Assembly (NCBI GenBank): GCA_037134755.1
Contig: JBAXLO010000016.1
Location: forward strand, 1 to 36,706
Length of the DNA: 36,706 bases
Direction: 5' to 3'
Source: JBAXLO01 sp037134755
GTDB taxonomy: Bacteria > Bacteroidota > Bacteroidia > Bacteroidales > JACABE01
Shown here: piece after piece, positions 16,680 through 25,656 of the stretch
Layout: every line of letters starts with the position of its first letter
Numbering within the stretch: the first letter of the stretch is position 1
Notes under the pieces: model-generated
What the model saw: only the letters and a program-made list of their open reading frames with translations
Database searches by the model: none
Told to the model about the DNA's origin: nothing
Made by a program: the position numbers and the translations under genes

Positions 16680-18665
16680 TTATATTAACTTAAAGAAAGT
16701 TAGTATAAATATAAGTATAATAAACAGGAAAGCGTACAATATATAATGTTGTATCTGCCCTGACTGTAGTACTGCAAGCCTTCTTAGCGTATTCATAATC
16801 CAATAAACCGGACGTTGAATACAATTTATATATATAGTATCCACATGATGTGAAGCAAACGTACGTTCGAGAGGAAAGATTTCTTCTTCGCCTATTTCGG
16901 GCATATGCTTGGCAATATTTAGGATAGGTTGCGCCAATTGTCCATAATTATCGGCATATGAAGTTGCTGTATATTGATGCTTGGAAGTAATGGCAGTATA
17001 ACCACAACCCCAAGTATCACCTATTGTAACAACTTTATTCTTTTGTACTTGTTGCCTAAGGAAAAGAATAAGCAAAGTTATAATAATAAAAACACCACCT
17101 ACAATACTTATGTTTTGTAAGTTATTAAAGATAGTAATATCTATTGGGACATTAATATTAAATAAAGAAGAAATCATACCAAAGATAGGTTTAAAAAAAA
17201 CTACAGGTAATAAACCAATTGCAATAATAACCAATGCTATCATATAAAGAGGAAACAACATTCCAAAACCTACTTCTGTAGCATCTTTGGTTTTATCAGT
17301 TCGGGCTTCTCCCAAAAAGATAACACCAAAAGCTTTAGTGAAACAAAAAATAGCTAAACCTCCAATCAAAGCAAGGCCAACAATACTTGCAATCATCATT
17401 AAAGAAATATTCATACTGCCGCTATTCAAGCCTTTGAACAAACCAAGATAAATGATATACTCCGAAATAAAACCATTGAGCGGTGGGAGTCCGCAAATAG
17501 CTAAAGAACCTAAAAGAAAAAGCAATGCCGTTTGAGGCATCTTCTTCATTAGGCCACCTAAGTCTTCAATATGATTAGTATGGCACATCTTATATACAGA
17601 TCCGGCAGTAAAGAAAAGAAGAGATTTAAATAGAGAATGGTTTAAGATGTGAAGAATTCCACCGGTAAAACCAAGCAAAGCTAATAAGGGTTGGTTAGTT
17701 GCAATACCAATCATCCCAAGTCCAATACCAATGCCAATTATGCCGATATTTTCTATACTATGATAAGCAAGCAGCTTCTTTAAGTCATGCTGCATAATAG
17801 CCATCATCACGCCAAGTAAACCCGAAACTAATGAGATTACAAGGATAAAAATACCTATCCATAAAGTATTAGTATGAACAAAAGCTAAGACTCTAAGTAT
17901 TCCATATATCCCAATCTTAATCATAACCCCCGACATTATACCCGAAACATGCGAAGGAGCTGCAGGATGTGCCATCGGCAACCATGTGTGTAAAGGAATA
18001 AAGCCGGCTTTGATCCCAAAGCCTGTAAAAAACATCAGGAAGATAACAATATTAGAATGCGATCCGAAATAGTTGTTCAAAGCAGAGAAACTCATCTCAC
18101 CAGTAGCATTATTAACTATGATAAAAGCGATTAATAAGAATACAAACCCAACGTGCATCTGTACAAGATAACTAATGCCGGTTTTAGGTATCGTTTTAGT
18201 CTCCGCATTAAATATGACTAATATAAACGATGAAAGCGACATTAACTCCCACGCCATCAGAAAAGCCACTCCATCCTGAAGCATTAACACAAGCAGCATT
18301 GAAATATGAAACCAGATAAAAGCAAAGTAATGTATAGAAAAAGATTGCTTGCTTTTCTTAAGCATAAATTGTTGAAGATAGCCTTTGGAGTATAATAAAC
18401 CGGTTAATACAGTAAAGTTAATAACAAGAATAAAGAACGCTGAAAGTTTATCAATCACTACTTCGGGATTAGAAGTCCAGAAGTAAACAGGTATTTTAAA
18501 AACAACAATATCCCCATTGATAAGAACCAAAACGCAAAACCAAGAAGTAATAAATGTAATTATTAAATTTATTAACAAAGTATAACTATGCTTTATGTTC
18601 TTTGGCATGATAAAAACACCAAATGAAGAGACAATAACGCCAATTAAAAAGATTAATACATTCAT
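16680..18665 (-). CDS. Proton-pumping membrane subunit, HyfB/NuoL-like
   Basis: 661 residues with about 15 hydrophobic helices. It belongs to the family shared by hydrogenase-4 subunit B, formate hydrogenlyase HycC and complex I NuoL. Recognisable parts are LMAWELMSLSSFILVIF, FTGFGIKAGFIPLHTWLPMAHPAAPSHVSG and HDLKKLLAYHSIENIGI, with the charged and Lys residues used for proton transfer. The C-terminal part GDTWGCGY, KHQYTATSYADNYGQL and FASHHVDTIYIN is typical of the HyfB branch rather than NuoL. No other hydrogenase or complex I subunit gene is adjacent. It converges on the sulfatase gene with an 11-bp gap and has its own -7 box upstream. The partner is therefore unknown. Confidence 0.88.
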   Translation of the reverse strand: MNVLIFLIGVIVSSFGVFIMPKNIKHSYTLLINLIITFITSWFCVLVLINGDIVVFKIPVYFWTSNPEVVIDKLSAFFILVINFTVLTGLLYSKGYLQQFMLKKSKQSFSIHYFAFIWFHISMLLVLMLQDGVAFLMAWELMSLSSFILVIFNAETKTIPKTGISYLVQMHVGFVFLLIAFIIVNNATGEMSFSALNNYFGSHSNIVIFLMFFTGFGIKAGFIPLHTWLPMAHPAAPSHVSGIMSGVMIKIGIYGILRVLAFVHTNTLWIGIFILVISLVSGLLGVMMAIMQHDLKKLLAYHSIENIGIIGIGIGLGMIGIATNQPLLALLGFTGGILHILNHSLFKSLLFFTAGSVYKMCHTNHIEDLGGLMKKMPQTALLFLLGSLAICGLPPLNGFISEYIIYLGLFKGLNSGSMNISLMMIASIVGLALIGGLAIFCFTKAFGVIFLGEARTDKTKDATEVGFGMLFPLYMIALVIIAIGLLPVVFFKPIFGMISSLFNINVPIDITIFNNLQNISIVGGVFIIITLLILFLRQQVQKNKVVTIGDTWGCGYTAITSKHQYTATSYADNYGQLAQPILNIAKHMPEIGEEEIFPLERTFASHHVDTIYINCIQRPVYWIMNTLRRLAVLQSGQIQHYILYAFLFIILIFILTFFKLI

Positions 18666-18711
18666 TTAATTTATGATTAAGAAAGAAAAAGACATTCCTT
18701 AAAACCGACTG

Positions 18712-18719
18712 CAAAGTTA
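18712..18719 (-). promoter_or_regulatory. Candidate -7 box of the HyfB-like gene
   Basis: The minus strand reads TAACTTTG, a TAnnTTTG match about 47 bp before the start codon. No exact TTTG is found at the -33 distance. Confidence 0.5.
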
Positions 18720-18924
18720 AGTTGTTTTTAATTAATAAACATCTATTTTTATAAATAACATGAAATAGATAGTAAATGACAAATTCGATAAAATATAATT
18801 TAAACTCGATAACAAACATATTATCTTCAATATACAAGATATAATTGGTGGTCTTTGAGTCTTTAATATAATTCTTTTGATAAGAAATGTGTCTTTTATA
18901 TACTTCTTATATATCCCTAAAAAG

Positions 18925-19113
18925 TAGACTAGCGCTTGTCGGGGGAAGAGTAGCGCTACTCGAGTGAAGACTAGGGCTACTCGAGTGCCGAGTAGAGCTA
19001 CTCGAGTGCCGAGTAGAGTTCCTCGAGTGCAGAGTAGAGCTTGTCGACTGCTGACTAGCGCTCCTCGTGTGAAGACTAGAGCTCCTAAGGGGAAGAGTAG
19101 ACCTACTCTGTGT
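18925..19113. repeat. 21-bp tandem array 3 (9 units)
   Basis: Nine units of exactly 21 bp. The commonest form is ccgagtagagctactcgagt plus g, with variants beginning aagactag and aagagtag. The core GAGTAGAGCTACTC is nearly palindromic and is followed by a CTCGAG palindrome. It is markedly more GC-rich than its surroundings. It lies between two divergently oriented genes, the HyfB-like gene and susC. An open frame runs through it but has a peptide of pure repeat composition and is not a gene. Confidence 0.95.
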
Positions 19114-19554
19114 TTTTGCCTTTCTTTTATAGTAATTACCCTATTAAATAAAGATATAACATCTTATAATTTGATTAAAAAACAAAGGGAAAAGAGAATT
19201 TCAGACTTCTACCACCATTTTTATAAAACAATGTTTGGTATAAAAAGGAGCTAGAGAATATTTAACGCTATTATTAAACTAAAATGAAAGGCTCCGAGGC
19301 AAAGCTTCGAGGAATTCTTTAGATTATGCAATTTAAATGAAGACGTAAATAGCATTCATATACCTTTTTAGTTAAAAACGATTAACAACTAGCCAAAAAT
19401 AGTTCAAAAATAAATCGCAAAACACTTGACTTTTGTTTTAAAAATGCTTATCATTGCAGCGTGAATTGAGAAAATGGGATAACATAAGGTGTAAAACAAT
19501 TTCTAAATTTAACAAGTCTTAACTAATTCAATTATTAATTTAATTTAACTCAAC
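19114..19554. other. Gene-free stretch upstream of the SusC operon
   Basis: No credible gene. It holds the upstream region of the SusC operon, including a weak promoter candidate at 19425-19456. I see no sigma/anti-sigma pair or other regulator gene next to the operon. Confidence 0.6.
19425..19456 (+). promoter_or_regulatory. Weak promoter candidate for the SusC operon
   Basis: CTTG (19425-19428), a 20-bp spacer and TATCATTG (19449-19456) each differ by one base from TTTG and TAnnTTTG. If used, the leader would be about 90 nt. Confidence 0.35.
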
Positions 19555-22500
19555 ATGAGAAGAATTTTACTTTTGTTTGTTATACTCTTTCTAATGAGTA
19601 TGCAGGTTTTGCAAGCACAAAGGGTGATCACAGGGAGAGTTACTAGTTCGGAAGATGGTAAAAGCATTCCGGGTGTAAATGTAATTATTAAAGGCACCCT
19701 GACTGGAGCTACTACGGACGTAGACGGTAAATACCGTATTACCGTTCCTGAAAAATCCGATGTCCTTGTTTTCAAGTTCGTGAGTTTAAAAACTCAGGAA
19801 GTTAAAATCGGGACTAAAACCGTTGTTGATGTTGTAATGATGCCCGATGTTATGAACATCGAGGAGGTAGTTGTAACAGCAATCGGTGTAAAAAGGGAGG
19901 AAAAGAGTCTTGGCTACTCTGCCACCCAAGTAAACGGTGACGACATTGTAAAAGCAAGAGACCCAAGTGCTCTTAATGCTTTACAAGGGAAAGTCGCCGG
20001 TGTAAACATTTCCTCGGCTTCATCAAATCCGGGAGCTTCTACAAGAGTTATTTCCAGAGGTTATTCGTCCTTAACAGGGAGTAATCAGGCTTTGTATGTT
20101 GTTGATGGTGTCCCTATCAACAATTCTGCTATCGGAAGCACCGACTTGAATGGAGGCACCGATTTTGGAAATCGTGGTAATGATATCAATCCTGATGACA
20201 TTGCTAGTATTACATTCCTAAAAGGATCATCTGCTACCATTTTATATGGTTCAAGAGCAGCCAATGGAGTTATTCTTATTACTACTAAAAATGGGAAAGA
20301 ACTTGTTAAAACAGGAAAGAATAAAGGAGCACAGATTACTTTCACAACATCCTTTATGGCCGAATCTGTTTTAAAACTTCCTACATTCCAAAATGAATTT
20401 GGTGAAGGTTTTAATGGAGCACCTGTTTCAATTGAAAACACAAGTTGGGGACCTAAGTTTGATGGTGTTATGAGACCATGGGGTCATGTTGTAGATAACC
20501 AACAGCTCATCAAACCTTTTGTTGCATTACCAAATAATGTTAAAGACTTTTTTGATGTAGGTAAGACTTATGATAATTCAATATCTATTTCAAATTCTAA
20601 TGAGAATTCTAGCTATTTCTTTTCTTATTCTAATATCAATTCTGATGGTATTTTTCCAACTGATGCAGATAGTTACAAAAGGAATACGTTTGCTTTAAGA
20701 GGAACAACTAAGCTTGATAATAAGTTTACAAGTTCGGGTTCTGTTTCTTATGTTAAAAAACAAAGTAAATTTGTTCCAACAGGTCAAGAACAATCAGTTT
20801 ATGATAATATAATGCAAACACCACGTGATATTAGTATAGTTGATCAAAAAGATTATAAAAGTTTATGGTATAATCTTGATAATTATTACAATGGTTATGC
20901 AGCTAATCCTTATTATGTTTTAAACGAACATGGTAATCAATTCAACGAAGATCGTATTTTCGGAAATGTTAGCCTTGATTATAAATTTAATAGCTGGTTG
21001 AACGCTACCTGGAGAATGGGTACTGATGTTGCCAATTCTCAACTTAAAGAATGGCGTGCTATTACCAAATATACAAGACAAAGCTATGTTGATGATGTAG
21101 GAAGAGACAAAGAAAGTAGTTTCTTTTCACGAGAATTTAATAATGATGTATTATTAAATTTCAAAAAAGATATTAACAAAGATATTGAATGTGATGGATT
21201 ATTAGGATGGACTATTAATCAACGTAATTCTCAGAACAATACTGCTGAGGTTATAGGTTTAAGTATTCCATACTTTTATCAATTGTCAAATAGTGCAAAT
21301 GCACCTACTGTAACTGAATCAATAAGTCTTAGAAGATTATATGGTTTATATGGTAGTGCCAATTTTGCTTACAAAAAATATTTGTATCTTACTATTAATG
21401 CAAGAAACGACTGGTCTTCTACATTACCAACAGAAAACAGATCGTTCTTCTATCCAGGAGCAAATGCAGCATTCATTTTTACAGAAGCTTTTCCCGCAAT
21501 AACTAAATATATACCTTATGGTAAATTAAGACTTGGTTTGTCTCAATCAGGTAATGATGCCAATCCATATTTAATTTATCCTTCATTTACTCAAGCCAAT
21601 TTTGCTGATGGTTATAGAGGTTTAGACTGGCCTTTGGCAGGAGTAAATGCAATGACAGTTGGAAATACTATAGGTAATCCAAATTTAAAACCTGAAATAA
21701 CAACTGGTTTTGAAATAGGAACTGACTTAAGATTCTTTAACAACAGAATAGGAATTGACTTTACGTATTATAGTAAAATTACTAAAGATCTTATTTACCC
21801 GGTACCAGTAGCATATTCAAGTGGTTTTGCTTATCAGACAATGAATCTTGGCGAAATATCAAATAAGGGTGTTGAAATACAATTAAAAGGTGTCCCTATT
21901 AAGAAAAAGAATTTCAACTGGGAAGTGATAGTTAATTTCTCGAAGAATAATAACTTGCTGGTTAGTTTGAATAACAATTTAACCAAAGTTGATCTGGGAG
22001 GAACATCCAGTATAGGATATGTTGCAATTCCCGGACAACCTTTAGGATTATTTGAAGGAACTGTTGCCATGACAGATGGAAATGGTCATGTGGTGGTTGA
22101 TTCAAAAGGTTTACCTCTAGCTGATCCGGTATTACAAATTCTTAAAGATAAAGCTGGTGATGCTAATTATGCAAGTTCACAATATGATTGGACAGGTGGT
22201 ATTGTAAATACCCTTTCATACAAAAATTGGTCATTACGTTTTTCTTTTGATATACGTCAGGGTGGTTTAATGTATTCAAGAACCAAAGAAATGATGTACT
22301 TTGCAGGAACAGCTCCTGAAACTACTTATAATGATCGTAATCCTTTTATTGTGCCTAATTCGGTTATGCAAGTACTCGATGCAAATGGTAAATTACTAGG
22401 TTATACTGAGAATACTGTTCCAATATCTCAAACTAACCAAACGTTTTACCAATATTATGACCAATCTAGAGGTGGAGGTGAATTTAGCAGAGCATTTCTT

Positions 22501-22758
22501 GTTAGTAAATCATTTATAAAACTAAGAGATGTTGTTATTACTTACACTTTCCCAAAGAAATGGCTTGACAAAACTCCTTTTGGTAATGCTTCTTTAAGCT
22601 TTATCGGACGTAATCTTCTTATATTTACTCCATCTAGCAATCATTTCATAGATCCTGAATTAACAACATTCGGTAATGATCTTAATGCTGATTATGGTGA
22701 ATTTAGCGCAACTCCTACTACTAGAAGCTATGGTGTAAGTTTACGTATTACTTTTTAA
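19555..22758 (+). CDS. SusC/RagA family TonB-linked outer membrane transporter
   Basis: 1067 residues. It imports large substrates through the outer membrane, driven by TonB, with a SusD lid. Signal peptide 1-22 (ending QVLQAQ). A carboxypeptidase-regulatory-like domain follows at 24-100 (ITGRVTSSEDGKSIPGVNVIIKGT). The TonB plug is at about 115-235 (LNALQGKVAGVNISS, YVVDGVPINN, ILYGSRAANGVILITTK). A 22-strand barrel continues to the terminal aromatic residue in SYGVSLRITF. First gene of a four-gene operon, 21 bp before the susD-like gene. From about 20560 on, the base composition is noticeably more T-rich than in the first 900 bp. Confidence 0.94.
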   Translation: MRRILLLFVILFLMSMQVLQAQRVITGRVTSSEDGKSIPGVNVIIKGTLTGATTDVDGKYRITVPEKSDVLVFKFVSLKTQEVKIGTKTVVDVVMMPDVMNIEEVVVTAIGVKREEKSLGYSATQVNGDDIVKARDPSALNALQGKVAGVNISSASSNPGASTRVISRGYSSLTGSNQALYVVDGVPINNSAIGSTDLNGGTDFGNRGNDINPDDIASITFLKGSSATILYGSRAANGVILITTKNGKELVKTGKNKGAQITFTTSFMAESVLKLPTFQNEFGEGFNGAPVSIENTSWGPKFDGVMRPWGHVVDNQQLIKPFVALPNNVKDFFDVGKTYDNSISISNSNENSSYFFSYSNINSDGIFPTDADSYKRNTFALRGTTKLDNKFTSSGSVSYVKKQSKFVPTGQEQSVYDNIMQTPRDISIVDQKDYKSLWYNLDNYYNGYAANPYYVLNEHGNQFNEDRIFGNVSLDYKFNSWLNATWRMGTDVANSQLKEWRAITKYTRQSYVDDVGRDKESSFFSREFNNDVLLNFKKDINKDIECDGLLGWTINQRNSQNNTAEVIGLSIPYFYQLSNSANAPTVTESISLRRLYGLYGSANFAYKKYLYLTINARNDWSSTLPTENRSFFYPGANAAFIFTEAFPAITKYIPYGKLRLGLSQSGNDANPYLIYPSFTQANFADGYRGLDWPLAGVNAMTVGNTIGNPNLKPEITTGFEIGTDLRFFNNRIGIDFTYYSKITKDLIYPVPVAYSSGFAYQTMNLGEISNKGVEIQLKGVPIKKKNFNWEVIVNFSKNNNLLVSLNNNLTKVDLGGTSSIGYVAIPGQPLGLFEGTVAMTDGNGHVVVDSKGLPLADPVLQILKDKAGDANYASSQYDWTGGIVNTLSYKNWSLRFSFDIRQGGLMYSRTKEMMYFAGTAPETTYNDRNPFIVPNSVMQVLDANGKLLGYTENTVPISQTNQTFYQYYDQSRGGGEFSRAFLVSKSFIKLRDVVITYTFPKKWLDKTPFGNASLSFIGRNLLIFTPSSNHFIDPELTTFGNDLNADYGEFSATPTTRSYGVSLRITF

Positions 22759-22779
22759 TTAATTTAAAAATATTTTAAT

Positions 22780-24303
22780 ATGAAAAATATATTTAGAACA
22801 AGTAAAGGAATAATCTTAATATTATTTATATTCCTTATAGGCTGTCAGAAAGATTATCTTAACGTAAATACTGACCCTAATAACCCTGCCAATTCAACTG
22901 TTCAGTTGACTTTTCCTGCAGGTGTTGGTTCTACTGCCTATGTTTTAGGTGGATATTATCAGTTACTTGGAGGCTTTTGGGCTCAACATTGGACTCAAGC
23001 AATTGGTGCTTCACAATGGCGTACTATTGATGCTTATTCTTTAAGTTCAAGTGATTTTGATAACAGGCAATGGGGCGAATTGTATTCTGGTGCTCTTAAC
23101 GATTATAAGTATGTAAGAGACCAATCAAAAGCTACACAAAACTGGAGTTATTATTTAATGGCAACAGTTATGCAAGCTTATACTTATCAATGTTTAGCCG
23201 ATTTATATGATAAGGTTCCTTTTACGGATGCATTAAATGGTACAACTAGTAATCTTACCCCACATTTTGATAATGGTACAGTAGTATATGATGGTATTAT
23301 AGCTATGATAAACGAAGCCTTAACTCACGATTATAAAACGTTTAAAAGTCAAACCAATTTAACAGCAACTGCTATCCAGCCTGGTGTTGACGATATAGTG
23401 TTTCAAGGCGATATGAATAAATGGGAAAAGTTTGCTAATACTTTAAAACTTAAAATTTACTTACGTCAATGTTATGCTCGTCCTAGTGTAGCTTCGGCAG
23501 GTATTCAAAGTTTATATACTAGCAATGCTCCTTTTTTGGATGTTGATGCCAAAATAATGGTTTTTAATAATGCTGAAAACAAACGTAATCCATCTTATGA
23601 AACATTTATTGACAAATTAGGAGGAAATATTTCTACAAGTTATACTATTTATAATTATTTATTAACAAATGGTGATCCTCGTTTACCTGCTCTTATTAAT
23701 AAATGTACATTAAGTCCTCAACATTATGAATGCCTTGCACAAGGAGATTATTTTAATACATCTTATGGTGGCAGTGCAAACATTCAGAATTTATCTACTC
23801 CTGTTCTTGCACCTTTAGATCCTGTTTATTTTATAAGTGCTGCAGAAAGTTATTTTCTTCAGTCCGAAGCCATCGAAAGATATAGCTTAACAGGTAATGC
23901 TAAAACTATGTACGAATCCGGGATTGATGCAGCGTTTACAAGATTAGGTGTTGCAGGGTCTTCAACTCTTTACAGCGGTACAGGTGTTTATGCTTATCCT
24001 TCTGACAGTACTTTCGAAATTAAATTGGAAAGTATTATTACTCAAAAGTGGGTTGCTATGACTAACAATCAAGGATTGGAAGCTTTCTTAGAACAAAGCA
24101 GAACTCATTATCCTAAGGTAAGTAGTGTGCCAGCTACAGATACTACTTATGTTGCCGGACAATTTACGCTATCAGTTAATAGTGCCACAGGGACTTTATT
24201 TCCTAAACGATTATTATTCCCTGATTCCGAAAGAAGGAGAAATCCAAATACTCCACCTTTGCAATTAATTTATGTGAAAGTTTGGTGGGATGTAAAACCG
24301 TAA
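22780..24303 (+). CDS. SusD-like nutrient-binding lipoprotein (SusD-like_2 type)
   Basis: 507 residues. Lipoprotein signal with lipobox Cys22 (FLIGC). It should form the surface lid on the SusC barrel and bind the substrate. Hallmarks are DYLNVNTDPNNP after the lipid anchor, tetratricopeptide-like helical stretches (for example YYLMATVMQAYTYQCLADLYDKVPF), the AAESYFLQSEAIER segment and the C-terminal RRRNPNTPPLQ. Together these fit the SusD-like_2 (RagB-associated) branch more than classical SusD. It is followed after 25 bp by a lipoprotein gene. Confidence 0.92.
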   Translation: MKNIFRTSKGIILILFIFLIGCQKDYLNVNTDPNNPANSTVQLTFPAGVGSTAYVLGGYYQLLGGFWAQHWTQAIGASQWRTIDAYSLSSSDFDNRQWGELYSGALNDYKYVRDQSKATQNWSYYLMATVMQAYTYQCLADLYDKVPFTDALNGTTSNLTPHFDNGTVVYDGIIAMINEALTHDYKTFKSQTNLTATAIQPGVDDIVFQGDMNKWEKFANTLKLKIYLRQCYARPSVASAGIQSLYTSNAPFLDVDAKIMVFNNAENKRNPSYETFIDKLGGNISTSYTIYNYLLTNGDPRLPALINKCTLSPQHYECLAQGDYFNTSYGGSANIQNLSTPVLAPLDPVYFISAAESYFLQSEAIERYSLTGNAKTMYESGIDAAFTRLGVAGSSTLYSGTGVYAYPSDSTFEIKLESIITQKWVAMTNNQGLEAFLEQSRTHYPKVSSVPATDTTYVAGQFTLSVNSATGTLFPKRLLFPDSERRRNPNTPPLQLIYVKVWWDVKP

Positions 24304-24328
24304 TTTTTAAATTTCAAATTTAATTAAA

Positions 24329-25024
24329 ATGAAAAATAATAAATTCATAATATTATTCGCCCTTCTAACTATAGTCATTACAATGAATAATTGTACTAAA
24401 GACAGTGAAGGGGTTTCAAAAGTAACAACTTATGCAGTTCTTACTATGAAAGGTTCAACAGATACAGTAATTGCAACAGGAACAACATGGACAGACCCGG
24501 GGATAATTGTTAGCACAGGAGATCCTTATACAATTTCTGGAACTGTTACCACCGGAACTCCCGGTAGGTATCCACTTGTTTATAATGCTAAAAATGTAGA
24601 TGGTTTTGCTTCACAAATTACTCGTGTAGTATGGGTAGTAGGTGTAACAGGTTCTGCAACTTCTCATTTCGAAGGAACTTACACAGGAGGCAGAGGCACG
24701 TTGTATTCAAGAGATATAGGCGACGGAAGTGTTACTCTTAAAAAGACGTCTATTCCCGGTGTATATTATTGTACTGACATGTTTGCCAGATTTTATGAAG
24801 TCTATAGGGGATATGGAACAGACTATCGTTGTCCGGGCATAATAAGGGTTAATGCTGATAGCACTATTGACAATGCTTCAATAAATTTCCCTTCTCCTTG
24901 GGCTCCTGCTTATATAACAGCAGGTACTGCTTCAATTAATTCATTAGGTAAATTTACTTATGGAATTAGTTTTACTGATGGAACATCTGTTGCAACTCCA
25001 TTTTTCTTAGAATGGAATCCTTAA
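24329..25024 (+). CDS. Surface lipoprotein with DUF5011/5012-like domains (BT2262-type)
   Basis: 231 residues. Lipobox Cys22 (MNNC). Residues about 38-105 look like an immunoglobulin-like DUF5011/DUF5012 domain (WTDPGIIVSTGDPY, then TTGTPGRYPLVYNAKNVDGFAS). The C-terminal half (FEGTYTGGRGTL to FFLEWNP) is a beta-rich domain typical of third-gene products in SusC/SusD_2 operons. I infer that it joins the transporter on the cell surface, as the equivalent proteins of the BT2261-2264 complex do. Operon position 3, with 25-bp and 39-bp gaps. Confidence 0.75.
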   Translation: MKNNKFIILFALLTIVITMNNCTKDSEGVSKVTTYAVLTMKGSTDTVIATGTTWTDPGIIVSTGDPYTISGTVTTGTPGRYPLVYNAKNVDGFASQITRVVWVVGVTGSATSHFEGTYTGGRGTLYSRDIGDGSVTLKKTSIPGVYYCTDMFARFYEVYRGYGTDYRCPGIIRVNADSTIDNASINFPSPWAPAYITAGTASINSLGKFTYGISFTDGTSVATPFFLEWNP

Positions 25025-25063
25025 TCTTCAATTAATGTTTTTAATATTTAAAAAATTAGAACA

Positions 25064-25504
25064 ATGAAAAAGAAAATAATTTTAAGCATTATTTCAATAG
25101 TTGCCTTTATAGTTATACTTTCTTGTCAGAAAGCTGATAAATATAAGGACTATCAGAGCTTCTCAACTGCATATCCCGTTTGTGGCGATTATATTGTTAA
25201 CTGGTATCAAGGTGGTGCATTGGTAATTCCGGGGACTACTGTTTTATCTGTTTATAATACTTCAACCGATGCTACTAAAATATGGATTGATGACAATGGG
25301 CAGTTTTGGAATTTCAAAACAAAAGCCAATCTAAGTGGTACTTCTTTTAGTGTTAATAAAGGTATAGAGGTAAATCTCGGAGACACTACTACTATTACTA
25401 ACGGTAGTGTAAGTGGAGATGCAATTTATCTGGAACTAAAATGGAGCACTGACCCAACAAATACTTATGTTTGTAAAGGGACACGCAGAACCGGTAGAGA
25501 ATAA
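25064..25504 (+). CDS. Small surface lipoprotein, lipid-binding-protein-like (BT2261-type)
   Basis: 146 residues. Lipobox Cys21 (VILSC). The rest is a compact beta-barrel-like sequence beginning YPVCGDYIVNWYQGG and ending TYVCKGTRRTG, resembling the small 'lipid-binding putative hydrolase' family encoded last in SusC/SusD_2 operons. Its place as gene four, just before a strong terminator, supports an accessory role in the same uptake complex. The family name does not establish function. Confidence 0.7.
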   Translation: MKKKIILSIISIVAFIVILSCQKADKYKDYQSFSTAYPVCGDYIVNWYQGGALVIPGTTVLSVYNTSTDATKIWIDDNGQFWNFKTKANLSGTSFSVNKGIEVNLGDTTTITNGSVSGDAIYLELKWSTDPTNTYVCKGTRRTGRE

Positions 25505-25530
25505 TAATATTCTCAATTATTAAAAATAAG

Positions 25531-25561
25531 AAAGGCTACCTTTATCGGGTAGCCTTTTTTA
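25531..25561. terminator. Terminator of the SusC operon, probably bidirectional
   Basis: A 10-bp stem, aaaggctacc paired with ggtagccttt, with a 7-base loop and a T-run on the + strand. On the minus strand a T-rich run also follows, so it may end the minus-strand T9SS gene too. Confidence 0.9.
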
Positions 25562-25624
25562 TTTTAATACATCTCCAAGGTTTCAGAGCATGTCATTGGT
25601 CGCTGAGCGGAGGTGCTATTTTCC

Positions 25625-25651
25625 GTAATTTGTAATTCGTAATTCGTAATT
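25625..25651. repeat. Heptamer tandem repeat, second copy
   Basis: gtaattt, gtaattc, gtaattc and gtaatt, matching 1206-1232 except for one base. It sits between a terminator hairpin and the stop codon of a minus-strand gene, as the first copy does. Confidence 0.9.
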
Positions 25652-25656
25652 GACTT

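Noticed and set aside
18586..18837. Minus-strand frame of 83 residues overlapping the start of the HyfB-like gene
   Set aside because: It overlaps a well supported gene in another frame, contains its promoter and shows no domain.
18964..19254. Open frame through array 3 with Arg/Ser/Val-rich repeats
   Set aside because: Same effect of a 21-bp period. The peptide is low-complexity and the frame has no start signals.
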